DNA from: CAVVMA01 sp963830715
Lineage (GTDB): Bacteria; Desulfobacterota; Binatia; Binatales; Binataceae
Assembly (NCBI GenBank): GCA_963830715.1
Contig: CAWHNS010000002.1
Span: forward strand, 124,001 to 188,000
Direction of reading: 5' to 3'
DNA: 64,000 bases
How positions within the stretch are numbered: position 1 is the first letter of the stretch; each line of letters starts with the position of its first letter. Positions 1 to 9,395 of this stretch are shown here, piece after piece. The notes under the pieces were generated by a model. It worked only from the letters and a program-made list of their open reading frames with translations. It did no database searches and had not been told where the DNA came from. The position numbers were made by a program, and so were the translations under genes.

Positions 1-813
1 CCGGATGAAAGGCGGGATGTAATAGACGTTCGGCTCGGTGCCGAAGTCGGGTCGGAGCGGAAGAGCAACCTTGTATTGTTTGACCAGCCGGGAAGTGAAG
101 CTCTGTTCGTCGTCAAGGTAACCGAAATACATCGCGCGCGCCGGACAACTCTTCGCACAAACGGGCGCGTAGTCGTTCTCGACGCGCGACAGGCAAAAGT
201 CGCACATCTCGAAGGCGCTGGTCTGCAAGTTCTGGATCGGAATCTTGTAAGGGCAGGCGGCCGAGCAGACCCCGCACTCGTCGCATGATCTCTCGTTGAT
301 AACTACGACCCCGTCCTCCTCCCGCTTTCGCATCGCAGAGGACACATGGCCCTGACTTGAGGGCATTCCGCCGCCCTTGGCGAAATGTGCCTCACAGGCC
401 GTAACACAGGGAGGATTCGAGCAGTGATTGCACATGCGCGGCATATAGAAGAAATAGCCATTGGGCCATTCGCCGCCGCCCTGGTCTTCTTCCCAGATCG
501 GCCCCCACTGCACCGGCTGGGCGTTTTCCTTCGCGATGGGATGGAGATATTTGGTGCCGACGGGCGAGGAATAGACCTCCTCCCAATTGAACGTCCAGGT
601 TCCGCCATAGTCACGCAGCCGGTCCGGAACCTTGCGGCCCATGTCCATCCAGCCCTTGGGCCAGCCCTGACCCGGCTTGGTCTCGCACCATATGTAGCGG
701 AGCATCTCCGTGCCAGGATGAGCCAGCCGATGCGTACTACAGGCCACAGTGCAGGTCTGACATCCGATGCACTTGTCGAGGTTGATGACCATCGCGAGCT
801 GTCGTTTGCTCAT
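1..813 (-). CDS. Type II DMSO-reductase-family iron-sulfur (beta) subunit, 3' end outside window
   Basis: Ferredoxin-like electron-transfer subunit of a molybdopterin oxidoreductase complex (NarH, ethylbenzene dehydrogenase beta and relatives). The 271 visible residues start at ATG 813, with GAGGT about 8 nt upstream. The N-terminus MSKRQLAMVINLDKCIGCQT is typical of this family. Four complete four-cysteine sets are visible: C15/18/21/25, C128/131/136/140, C177/180/183/187 and C204/207/219/223. NarH-type proteins often replace one cysteine of a cluster with Trp or Tyr; here all sixteen are present, so four [4Fe-4S] clusters are expected. The gene runs off the left edge. No catalytic alpha subunit lies upstream, so it must lie beyond the edge or elsewhere. 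Confidence 0.85.
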   Translation of the reverse strand, partial: MSKRQLAMVINLDKCIGCQTCTVACSTHRLAHPGTEMLRYIWCETKPGQGWPKGWMDMGRKVPDRLRDYGGTWTFNWEEVYSSPVGTKYLHPIAKENAQPVQWGPIWEEDQGGGEWPNGYFFYMPRMCNHCSNPPCVTACEAHFAKGGGMPSSQGHVSSAMRKREEDGVVVINERSCDECGVCSAACPYKIPIQNLQTSAFEMCDFCLSRVENDYAPVCAKSCPARAMYFGYLDDEQSFTSRLVKQYKVALPLRPDFGTEPNVYYIPPFIR

Positions 814-1267
814 AACAGACCTCGTATTCCGCTGGGACCCGTTTCCCGCACCTGGCACGCATAGTTTGTGCCGCATACAGAGATCACGCCCGTCACGCGT
901 TGAGAAAAAGCGGCGAACGACCTGAATTCATTCGATGGTCCTCAAACCATGCGCGAAAACTAGCCGCTTTCCTTGATTCCGTAGAGAGATAAGAGAGAAA
1001 TGAGGCGGCTCTTGACCGGTCTGCTTAGCCGTCTGGCAAGTTCTTCATTGAATCCCTTTTCTGTGCTTCAAAAATCTGGCGCGTTCGGTTACACCATGAC
1101 GCTCTTAGAGGCATCAGAAACAGATTCTTAAGAGATGCCGGATCATTCGGCGACCAAATTGATTTAGCTTCATACGTGTATCCATTGGGCTCAGTGCCTT
1201 GAGCAATGCCAAGAACCTGCAATGCCGCAAACGGAACGTGGACGCCGTCTCGCAGCCAGAGGATAAA
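814..1267. other. Gene-free interval
   Basis: Short overlapping reading frames occur here but none resembles a known protein. The interval separates the Fe-S subunit from the protoporphyrinogen oxidase gene; both are on the minus strand. It would hold the Fe-S subunit promoter, but I see no clear box. Confidence 0.4.
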
Positions 1268-2720
1268 TCAGGCGGATGCGCGGACGTGGGTTCCCGCAAG
1301 CCGTTTGAAAACGGTTTGAGCGGCCTGCTCACCACTGCGAACGCAGTCCGGGATCCCAACACCGCGATAGGCGGCGCCCGCGAGCGTCAGGTTTGGAAGA
1401 TCAAGCACTTCGCGCTCGATTCTGGTTACCCGCTCGAGATGGCCAACCGAGTATTGCGGCATCGCGCTCGGCCATCGCCGCACGCGCGCAAAGATCGGGT
1501 CTGCGTTTAGCCGGAGCAGCGCGCTGAACTCTTCCCGCACCGTGGTGACCATCGCCTCGTCGTTCAACTCCATCATTTGGTCGTGAAGGGCGCCGCCGAG
1601 AAACGCCCGCATCAGGACGGCACCTTCCGGCGCACGTCCATCGAACTTTGTGCTCGAGAATGTCGCGGCGATTATCTTGCGCCGCTCGATAACCGGCACG
1701 ACGAATCCGAAACTGGCGGGCAGGTGCGGACAATCGCTGATCCGAAAGGCAAGGTTGACGGTAGCAACCGATGAGTACCTGATATCAGCGAGACGGTGGG
1801 CGAGGTCTGGGGCGCAGCCCTCAAGCAGGCGGGCCGCTCCGAACGCCGGTGTCGCGAGCAACACCGCCTCGGCCTCGAAGGCGGAGTTATCCGCCAGCAC
1901 AAGCCGCCATCGCTCGCCGCCGTGGATGCGGGCCAGCGCGATGACGTTCGGCGCCCAACCGCACGCATCCGTCCAATCGCGCCGCCAGTGCATCGACCAG
2001 CGTCCGTATCCCGTGGCGAAAACTCACAAACATACCCCATCGCGCACCACTGGTGCCGTTGGAGCCATTCGGATCAGTTGCCGCCCTTAACCCTCTGAAA
2101 AGGCTTCCGTGACGGCGCTCCATCTCGAGGAACCTGGGCATCGTCGCTTCAAGGCTGAGCGACTCGGGATCGGCCGTGTGGATTCCGGCCGCCAGCGGTT
2201 GCGCCACGCGCTCCAGCACCTCGCGTCCCACGCGGCGACTTACGAATGAAGCAAGACTCTCGTCACCGCTGGCGCGGCGAGGCGGAATGAGCGGCTCGAA
2301 TGCCATCCGCAGCTTACCGCGCAGGCTGAACAGCGGGCTTCTGAAGACGGGAAGGAATCGCGTGGGGGCGAGCAGGGTGAACCCCTCGGGAATCTCCACG
2401 AGATGCCCATCCCGCACGACATGAGTCTTTCGAAATCGTTCGCGTGTCCCGATTAGCTCCTGCTCGAGTCCCAGCCGCTTCGCAAGATCGAGCGCCCAGG
2501 GCTTCTCCGAAAGGAACGAGTCCGCGCCGGTCTCCATTACAAACCCACCTTCACGAACGGTACCCAGCGCACGACCGAGGCTGGTGCCGCGCTCGAAGAG
2601 CATGACCTCAAGCGGAAGCTCTCCGGTCGCCGCGAGCTCGCGGAGCTTAAATGCCGCCGCGAGTCCGCTTATTCCTCCGCCGATTATCGCGACGCGCGGA
2701 TGACGCCGGGGAGCGCGCAT
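1268..2720 (-). CDS. hemY: Protoporphyrinogen oxidase (HemY type), frameshifted
   Basis: FAD enzyme oxidising (copro)protoporphyrinogen IX in haem synthesis. The N-terminal 250 residues carry the dinucleotide-binding motif VAIIGGGISGLAAAF and the PPOX pattern METGADSFLSEKPWA. The homology then jumps to another frame at about 1945-1955 and continues (VLLATPAFGAARLL) to the FAD-contacting end TLAGAAYRGVGIPDC. Joined length is about 484 residues, normal for the family. One base is missing or extra, so this is either a sequencing error or a recent pseudogene. ATG 2720 lies 6 nt after the radical SAM stop, so the two are probably translationally coupled. Confidence 0.85.
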
Positions 2721-2726
2721 AGCGCT

Positions 2727-3974
2727 TCAAGCGGCTCCGCCTGCACCTGCGTCAGGGCGATGGCCGTGCACCATGTCTGCGACTTCTTCCTGAAACGGGA
2801 AGCTTCCCGGCGCGTAGGCGCACAGCGGATCCGCAGCGAGCGGAAGGCCGCTCATGGCAAAGGCGCGCGATCGCGACCCGCCGCATGCCGCCGCGAACTC
2901 GCATAACCCGCATCGGCCTGCCAGCTTCGAAGTATCGCGCAACTCTTTGAACAGCGGACTCTGCCGATAGATTTCAGAGAGCTTCTGCGTGCGCACGGTT
3001 CCCGCGGCGATGGGCATGAATCCGCTGGGGTGGACGGTTCCGGTATGCGAGATGAAGACGAACCCGCGTCCCGCGTTGATGTCCATCGGGCTGCGCCGTT
3101 CGTGCGAACCCGACGGCCACGGCTCCAGCGCCTCCCGCAGCCATCGGTAGGTGGGACCGAGCCGCACGACCTTTTCCGGATCGATCCCGTGCCGATCCAG
3201 GATGGTGCGCTGGATCACGATGCGTTTGTAATGATGGCCCTCGGTGGTCTTGACCGCGATTGCCTTGCCCACGTCGTACATGAAGTGCATCACGTCTTCG
3301 CACTCGTCCGCCGAGATCTGTTCGAGCGCAATTCCGCGCCCGACCGGAACCAGGAAGAACACGCTCCAAAGCATCGCGCCCCGGTTCAGAACCAGGCGGG
3401 CGATCCTCGGAAGTTCCGCCATGTTGAGGCGCGCCACAGTCGTGTTGATCTGGACCTTCACTCCGATCTCGCGCGCAGCCTCCCACATCTCCATCGTCCG
3501 GTCGAAGACGCCGTCGATGCCCCTTATCGCGTCGTGGACTTCGCAGCCGGCCCCATCGAGGCTGAGCGAGAGCGCCTTCAATCCTGCGGCCTTGAGCTCC
3601 TGGATCGCGCTGGCGGTCAACAGCGGCGTGACCGAGGGTGAGAAGGCAACCGGAAGATTGCGGCCTTTTGCGTGAGCGATAAGCCCGGTCAGATCGGGAC
3701 GCTTCATCGGGTCTCCGCCCGTAAGAATCAGCAGCGGAGGAGGCGGTCCGAAAGCCGCGATCTCATCGATCAACCCGCGCGCTTCGGCGGTGGTCAATTC
3801 TGACGGATGCCTAAGCGGCATCGCCTCGGCGCGGCAATGAGCGCAGGCGAGATCGCACGCCCGCGTCGTCTCCCAGATCACGATGAATGGGCGTTGGGCG
3901 ACATCGAACCTTGGAAATCTGACGCTCGGCATTTGACGTCCAAGTGGCACGCCCGGGTCTCTGATCTGATTCAT
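2727..3974 (-). CDS. Radical SAM/SPASM domain protein, haem-maturation-like
   Basis: Radical S-adenosylmethionine enzyme of 415 residues. The [4Fe-4S]-SAM motif is CDLACAHC (C40, C44, C47), followed by the SAM-binding LTGGDPMKRPD. A C-terminal SPASM-like cysteine set includes CGLCEFAAACGG and a later Cys. It resembles the NirJ/AhbD group and the uncharacterised TIGR04053-type proteins. I chose ATG 3974 because GGAGAG lies about 12 nt upstream; a longer in-frame start at 4142 would overlap the neighbouring gene. It directly precedes the PPOX gene, suggesting a role in haem or a haem-like cofactor. The substrate is unknown. Confidence 0.8.
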   Translation of the reverse strand: MNQIRDPGVPLGRQMPSVRFPRFDVAQRPFIVIWETTRACDLACAHCRAEAMPLRHPSELTTAEARGLIDEIAAFGPPPPLLILTGGDPMKRPDLTGLIAHAKGRNLPVAFSPSVTPLLTASAIQELKAAGLKALSLSLDGAGCEVHDAIRGIDGVFDRTMEMWEAAREIGVKVQINTTVARLNMAELPRIARLVLNRGAMLWSVFFLVPVGRGIALEQISADECEDVMHFMYDVGKAIAVKTTEGHHYKRIVIQRTILDRHGIDPEKVVRLGPTYRWLREALEPWPSGSHERRSPMDINAGRGFVFISHTGTVHPSGFMPIAAGTVRTQKLSEIYRQSPLFKELRDTSKLAGRCGLCEFAAACGGSRSRAFAMSGLPLAADPLCAYAPGSFPFQEEVADMVHGHRPDAGAGGAA

Positions 3975-4077
3975 CGGCGATGATCTCTCCAGCAAAAGGC
4001 CGACCCAGTCCGGCTCGCCAGCCGATGGTGATAGCTGTGACGAAAAGGAGACGGCCTGCTTTCGAGCGTTCCAGATG

Positions 4078-4434
4078 TCATTTGCCGCGTCTGGTTCTCC
4101 CTTTACCGCCGCGCCCTCCAAGCCCGCCCTCCAACACGTCATCTATCCAGGCGAGCCCCGTCATCATCCGAGGGAAGCCGAGAGTGGTTAACGCGAGCAA
4201 ACCTACGTGGCGGACCTCGTCATACGTGGCGCCCGCTTCCAATGCTCTGCGCGCATGAGAATGGACAGCGCCTTCCTGTCCGGCGCCGATCGCCATCCCA
4301 AGCCTGACGAGCTGAACTATCTTCTCACTCAACGGACCAGCGCTGGCAGTCAGGCTGGAGATTTCATCGTAGGCGCGGGTGATCGCCGGGAACTCCTTAC
4401 GGAATTCACTGTAACGCCCGGGTAGCTTGGCCAT
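4078..4434 (-). CDS. Carboxymuconolactone decarboxylase/AhpD-like protein
   Basis: A 118-residue all-helical CMD-family protein. The core GAVHSHARRALEAGAT then EVRHVGLLALTTLGFP matches the AhpD fold. The CxxC pair of true AhpD peroxidase partners is absent (the position reads AVHSHA), so thiol peroxidase activity is unlikely. The C-terminus is a basic Gly/Arg/Lys tail. It is on the same strand as the radical SAM gene, about 100 nt upstream of its start, and may belong to the same transcript. Function within the cluster is unknown. Confidence 0.8.
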   Translation of the reverse strand: MAKLPGRYSEFRKEFPAITRAYDEISSLTASAGPLSEKIVQLVRLGMAIGAGQEGAVHSHARRALEAGATYDEVRHVGLLALTTLGFPRMMTGLAWIDDVLEGGLGGRGGKGRTRRGK

Positions 4435-4690
4435 CGGTTGGGAGCCTCCTCAAATTGGTTCCAAACGCAGAAATCGAGCCAATGACCGATAGCGCGCGGA
4501 CTTCGCCGTCCTCGTTTGCGATCAGCGCTTCACGCCAGATGCGGGTTCCGGGAAGGCTCGAGACTATATGGAGCGAAGAGAATCAACTGCATCCGTTCGC
4601 GGCATTGGAGTAGATCTCTCTGAGGGTTTCTGCCACTCCAAGCATTAGTGGCACGAAACGTGCGCCCAGAAACTGAAACTTCGCGCACAT

Positions 4691-4709
4691 ACGCGCGCAA
4701 AGCGCGCGT
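4691..4709. repeat. Short perfect hairpin downstream of tRNA-Ser
   Basis: ACGCGCGC-AAA-GCGCGCGT, an 8-bp perfect stem with a 3-nt loop. It lies 34 nt past the 3' end of the tRNA and could end its transcript, although no T-run follows in that direction. The rest of 4435-4742 holds no gene I can support. Confidence 0.5.
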
Positions 4710-4742
4710 GCCTCAGATAAATTCCCTGACCAGGGGACTGGT

Positions 4743-4833
<91 letters not shown>

Positions 4834-4930
4834 GCGAGAAGGAGCATCGATGTTCGCCCGCGCGCAGTCAAGCCGTGCCCGCGGATTCAGGGCGGTTGGC
4901 GATCCGACCGCTTTTGGAATCGTCAGCATC

Positions 4931-4987
4931 GCGCCTCCGGTACTCTTCAGTCGCGATCAGAGTCGCGCTCTGAGGTACCGGAGGCGC
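4931..4987. repeat. Nested palindrome near tRNA-Ser
   Basis: Arms GCGCCTCCGGTAC (4931-4943) and GTACCGGAGGCGC (4975-4987) are a perfect 13-bp inverted repeat. An inner 6-bp hairpin TCAGAG-TCGCG-CTCTGA lies between them. It sits between the tRNA and the 3' end of the secreted-protein gene at 5099. No T-run follows on either strand, so it is not a standard intrinsic terminator. Confidence 0.7.
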
Positions 4988-5098
4988 ATCGGTCGAATTT
5001 GTACTGAGGCGCTTACGGACTGGATGCTACGGCCAGACCGCACAGGCGGCCACGATGGGGATACATCGCCCGGGCCTTGTGCTTTCTGCCGTACCAGG

Positions 5099-6208
5099 TC
5101 AGCGGGTGCTCGCGCATCCGTGGTAGTGATTCGAATACTGAAGCTGCACCCTGTACTTGTGTCCGTTGACCACGGAGATCGGAACGATCTCCTGGCAAGG
5201 ATTGTTTCCGGTGAACTGGCACGTAAATGCGCCTTGACACAAGTCGCCGATCTCGTCGGCAAATACGGCGGCTGAAAACAACGACCGAAAAGCATCGCCG
5301 TCCGGATCGGATATCGTCTCGAAAGTCTCGTGGCCCAGAACCGAGTCGGTCGAATCGGAAAGTTCACCATTGGGGGCCGGCGGCTGGACCTGGCATCCGG
5401 AGACATTTTGAAAGGGCTCGACGGTGTAGATCACGTGTCCGATGTCGCTGAAAGTCACGCTCGAGTGGTACGCGCAGAAGACCGCGGGCAGAGTCGTGCT
5501 GTCAGGCGCATAACAGGCTATCGGATTGCCGGACGAGTCCGTCATGCATTCGTCCACCCCTTGCGGAAGGAACACATGATAGATGTGGCCATAACCCGCC
5601 CCCGCCATCGCTGCCGCCGAATGGACGATCGACTGAATATCCGGCGCGTCCGCCAGGAACCCGCTGGGGCCCACTGTGACGTTGGTGCTGAAGTGCCCCG
5701 ATGCAACCCGATAACGATTGTTTGCCGTTTGGCCGGTATACTGATCGAGCAAATGAACGAAGGTGCTCTTGCCCAAATCGGTAAGAAATCCGGATGGATT
5801 GCCCCAACAAGTCGTCGGATTGGCGCAGTTTACATAGATGTTGGTCGCTACCGCTGAGCCGATGGTCTTGCCTGCGAGGCCGCTGATTATCGAGCTGACT
5901 TTGATCACGTCGCCCTCGTAAAACCCGGGTGCCGGCACGAGTGGAACTGTTCCTGCGAACCCAAGTTCGAGGGAGGGCAGGGTCGCCGGATAATCGAGAG
6001 GAACGCCCTTTACGCCGGCCATCGGAAGGATATGGTGCCAGGACTCGGACGCGCTTTTGGCAGCCGCCCGATCCGCATCACTGACTTCAAGTTGCGTAAT
6101 GGCCCCCGCCGAGGCCTCTGCGCGAGCCTTGGCGTTCGAGAACAGAGCTGCAACGAGGAACGAGAGCATGAACAAACTGAGACATCGTAAGCATCGCCAT
6201 GCGTCCAT
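5099..6208 (-). CDS. Secreted protein with HExxE-like putative metal site
   Basis: A 369-residue exported protein. The N-terminal hydrophobic segment LSLFMLSFLVAALFS ends near AKARAEA, a likely signal-peptidase site. The C-terminal half contains LGHETFETISDPDGDAF and later FADEIGDLC. This His-Glu...Glu...Asp-Pro plus Glu-Ile-Gly-Asp-Leu-Cys pattern is seen in secreted proteins related to plant phosphate-induced/EXORDIUM-type and putative zinc-peptidase families. Catalysis is inferred, not shown. Several Cys suggest disulfides. It lies next to a secreted sedolisin on the same strand, which suggests an extracellular degradation locus. Confidence 0.6.
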   Translation of the reverse strand: MDAWRCLRCLSLFMLSFLVAALFSNAKARAEASAGAITQLEVSDADRAAAKSASESWHHILPMAGVKGVPLDYPATLPSLELGFAGTVPLVPAPGFYEGDVIKVSSIISGLAGKTIGSAVATNIYVNCANPTTCWGNPSGFLTDLGKSTFVHLLDQYTGQTANNRYRVASGHFSTNVTVGPSGFLADAPDIQSIVHSAAAMAGAGYGHIYHVFLPQGVDECMTDSSGNPIACYAPDSTTLPAVFCAYHSSVTFSDIGHVIYTVEPFQNVSGCQVQPPAPNGELSDSTDSVLGHETFETISDPDGDAFRSLFSAAVFADEIGDLCQGAFTCQFTGNNPCQEIVPISVVNGHKYRVQLQYSNHYHGCASTR

Positions 6209-6380
6209 TATGAAATCTCCTCCTTATGAGAAACCTGAGAGCTTCAGTTAGCACGAAGCGACACTCGCGTCAAATCTGCGATCCGTTCCACGGTCAACCC
6301 TATCGTGCGCGCCCCCTGACATTTCGGGGTCAACATAATCGTTGGCTATGGCAGGGCGTCGCGGTAGTGGATTGGATTGG

Positions 6381-7774
6381 CTACTTGCCAGCCTTGGCGT
6401 TGTCCGTGCCCACGCCCGTGCACAGATCGAAGCCGTTGACGGCCGAATATCCGGGACCGGTGCCGCAGAATCCGTACTTGATATCGTTGAAGTCAGCGCT
6501 CACTCCAAGCTTGCCGTAGATGGTGGAAAGCTCAGCCGCAGAAGATGCACTGAAATGGCCTGCCGAGTTCACGATCCCGGCTAGACTCGGCGACGAGACA
6601 CTGGTGCCGCCGATCACCTCCCAGCATTCGTTGCCGCTGCACGGTGGACCGCCCGGAGGAGTGAAACTGTCATAGATCCACACGCCCGTATCGGGGTTGG
6701 CATCAAAGGAGAAGTCGGGAACTCCACGGCGCGAACCGACAATGCCTTTGACGACCGCCTGATAGCTCGGGCGCGTTTCGTACGTGCTCAGGCCACCGCC
6801 GGTCTGGTCCCAGGTGGCTTCGACGATGAAATTGTTGGCGGCATTGCGCGCTATCGAGGTGCCGCCGGCGGCGACGACATTGGCAGCCACCGAGGGCCAA
6901 CTGGTGCCGGGGCTGTCGCCGCTAGAGGCGAAGTAGACGATTCCTTTTCCAGTGAAGACCGAGTCTGCGGCAGTCTCAGGCGTACACGTTCCCTTGCCCA
7001 ACCCGGTGCAACAATCGTACGGAAGTCCCGGCACCGTGCCAAAGGAGGTCTGAATCGGTGCGGCGATGCACTGTGCGTTTCCGCCGAACTCCGAGCCTCC
7101 CCAGCTATTGGAGACTTCGCCACCGCCGGCCGCCGCAACCATTTTGCTGGCGATCTGCTCGCCGGTCAGGAGATCGTTGAAGCTGTCCGAATTCGTCTCC
7201 ACCAGAATGATCTTGGCATTGGGCGCCATCGCATGGGACCACTGGACATCCAACGATTCTTCACCTTCCCAGCCGCCGGTCGGATCCTGCAGTGGAGGCT
7301 TTCCGGCTCCGTTCTGATAAACCACCTGGAAGTTCGCCTTGGGAAGGCCAAACTGGCTTGTGAATGTCGCGAGGTCACTCGCTGCATTCGGATCGTCGAA
7401 CGCGTCGACGATCCCGATCGCTTTGCTGCCGCCCGTCGGGTTCGTATGGACAGAATTAGGATTGCAGCCGGCTACTTTCGAGACGAGACCATAGACGCAG
7501 GCGAGAGAAGCAGGTGTTTCAAAGGGAAGTCCGGAGAACGGAGGCGAGCCGGCGGGCCGGCCGTTTCCGGTGCGAATCCTCGGGCAGGCACGAAAATCTC
7601 GTAGTTGGTATGGAAACGGACTCCGGCGTCACCGCGGTGCTCGACGCTCGACGCGGGAACGATTATTCTTCCGCGCACCGATCCGTCAGCCGTCAGCTCC
7701 TGGGCGTGCGTGGGTATCGCGAAGCTGATCAGGAGCGCTGCGGCGACACCGATTGACTGAAAAAATAGCTTCAT
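6381..7774 (-). CDS. S53 family (sedolisin/kumamolisin-like) peptidase, frameshifted
   Basis: Secreted serine-carboxyl peptidase active at low pH. ATG 7774 has AAGGAAAC upstream and a signal peptide ending THAQE. The first ~70 residues are in one frame. From about 7555-7575 the homology continues in another frame (SLACVYGLVSKVAG, GIVDAFDDPNAAS). Visible catalytic elements are the Glu/Asp pair in GEESLDVQW, the oxyanion Asp in SSGDSPGTSW and the Ser in GGTSVSSPSLAG. C-terminal calcium-site Asp residues lie in DFNDIKYG and NGFDLCTGVG. The usual long activation prodomain is absent or very short. A one-base indel breaks the frame. Confidence 0.85.
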
Positions 7775-8177
7775 GTCTGGTTTCCTTCTGTTCGACTGCT
7801 CTGGACGTTAGCTGGCGCGCACTGGAAGTAAGCTCCACGGGGCGTCGATAATGTCGTATTCCATGTCCTTCCGGGTCTGGAGCGCTGAAAGCCGCGCCCA
7901 TGCCATCAGAAAAGCCGATTAGACGAGACGGATCCGCCATGAGACTGAAACGACGCCGACTGCTTCAATATTCGCCATTCTGGCGTCTTCGGCCATTTCA
8001 TCATCGGAACGCGAGAAATAGGCTACGATAAGACCGAGCCAGCACCCAAGTCAACCTCTATTATGTTCACTTTGCATCACGGAAAATCCACGAGGCCGCC
8101 ATGCTGTGCGGTTTTCAGCCTTCGCGCGAATTTGGTAGCGTAGGACATCCACCGTCACCGCCACAGGAGCATCGAGG
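7775..8177. other. Divergent intergenic region
   Basis: This stretch separates the minus-strand peptidase from the plus-strand diiron protein. It should carry promoters for both directions. No convincing gene or conserved promoter boxes are visible. An AGGAGCATCGAGG stretch directly before ATG 8178 supplies a ribosome-binding site. Confidence 0.4.
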
Positions 8178-9167
8178 ATGGCTGAAACGGATCATCGCGT
8201 CGCGACGTCGTTCGACACGCTTTTTCAACGGAACTACGCGCCTCAAGCGCCCGACATGCGCCGCCTCTACGAGAACGCCAAGCGCGATCAATGGAACGCG
8301 GCGCGCGATATCGACTGGACCACGCCGGTCGATTTCGATCGCGGCATTTTCGCCGACGAGTTGATAGACGGCCACGGCAGCGAGTACTGGGAGCATCTCG
8401 ACGCGCGCCGCCAACGCGAACTCAACGTGGAATTCTCCTGCTGGCGGCTCTCGCAGCTTCTGCACGGCGAGGAGGGCGCGATGCTCGCGTGCAGCCAACT
8501 GGTCGATATGGTTCCCGGCAACGACGCGAAGTTCTTTCAGGCCACCCAGGTGGTCGATGAGGCGCGGCATACCGAGGTCCTGAGCCGCTACCTGATCGAC
8601 AAATGCGGCGGCCGAATCTATCCGTTGACGCCCAACGTCAGAAAGCTCTTCGACTACATCCTTGGCAACGGCAAGTGGTTCATCAAGACCGTCGGTCTTC
8701 AGCTAATCGCCGAGACCTTTGCGGTCGCGCTGTTCCGGATGCAGGCCGAGACGGCGCAGGACCCGCTGCTCAAGGAAATCTGCCGGCGGATCCTGGCCGA
8801 CGAATCACGCCACATGGGATTCTCCGTATTGAGTCTGCCCGACGAAATTGCCGGACTCGGAGCGGGCGAGATGCACGAGCTCGAGGATTTCACGCGCGAG
8901 GCGCTGGTCCTGGTGCTGACCGGCCAATTCCCGCGCGAGGCCTACGAGGCGGTGGGGATGGACACCCGCGAGATCGACGGTATCCGGCGCGTGCGCAAGG
9001 AAATCGCACGCGGCAGCGACTACGCGCTCTTCCGCAAGCTCTTCAAACGCGAGATGCACACCACGATCGTCGGCAACCTCCGCAAGGTTGGCTTGCTCAA
9101 CGATCGCACCGCCGGTTTCCTGCGCGACCTCGGCATCGACCCCGCGCTCACGCCGGCGGCGGCCTGA
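8178..9167 (+). CDS. Ferritin-like diiron oxygenase-type protein
   Basis: A 329-residue four-helix-bundle protein with a full carboxylate-bridged diiron ligand set: E98/E99 in HGEEGAM, E128 and H131 in DEARH, E179 in AETFAV, and E209 and H212 in DESRH. Two ExxH pairs with single Glu ligands is the pattern of R2-like, AurF-like and desaturase-like enzymes. The substrate cannot be read from sequence. It sits 37 nt before a CoA-transferase start, so oxidation of an acyl or aromatic CoA-linked substrate is a reasonable guess. No signal peptide; cytoplasmic. Confidence 0.75.
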   Translation: MAETDHRVATSFDTLFQRNYAPQAPDMRRLYENAKRDQWNAARDIDWTTPVDFDRGIFADELIDGHGSEYWEHLDARRQRELNVEFSCWRLSQLLHGEEGAMLACSQLVDMVPGNDAKFFQATQVVDEARHTEVLSRYLIDKCGGRIYPLTPNVRKLFDYILGNGKWFIKTVGLQLIAETFAVALFRMQAETAQDPLLKEICRRILADESRHMGFSVLSLPDEIAGLGAGEMHELEDFTREALVLVLTGQFPREAYEAVGMDTREIDGIRRVRKEIARGSDYALFRKLFKREMHTTIVGNLRKVGLLNDRTAGFLRDLGIDPALTPAAA

Positions 9168-9204
9168 TGTTACAGCAGGAGGGTTCACATAAGCCGCGAG
9201 CGGA

Positions 9205-9395
9205 GTGGCGCGCGCAACTGGGTCGAAGCTGGTGACCGCCGAGGAGGCGGTCAGCCACGTCCGCTCCGGCGATCGGGTCGTCATCTCGATCGCCCAGTCG
9301 ACGCCGTTCACGCTCTGCACCAGCCTGGCCGGGCGCCTGATGGAACTCGAAAACGTGGTCGTCAATCATGGCGCGTGCATTTTCAACTGGGACCT
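9205..9395 (+). pseudogene. CoA-transferase, N-terminal fragment left of inversion
   Basis: GTG 9205 opens a reading frame matching the N-terminus of acetyl-CoA hydrolase/4-hydroxybutyrate CoA-transferases (KLVTAEEAVSHVRSGDRVVI, then NVVVNHGACIFNWDL). Homology stops exactly at the end of a 29-bp sequence (9367-9395). After this the + strand reads the reverse complement of the protein's own C-terminus and terminates at residue 104. The remainder of the gene lies on the minus strand at 9396-10491. Confidence 0.8.
9367..9395 (+). repeat. 29-bp inverted repeat, left copy
   Basis: It begins CATGGCGCGTGC and ends AACTGGGACCT. It is identical to the reverse complement of 10492-10520. It encodes the HGACIFNWD region of the CoA-transferase and marks the left boundary of the inverted segment. 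Confidence 0.95.

Noticed and set aside
2727..4142. Longer start for the radical SAM protein at 4142
   Set aside because: The added 56 residues overlap the CMD gene and have no family resemblance; ATG 3974 has a good ribosome-binding site.
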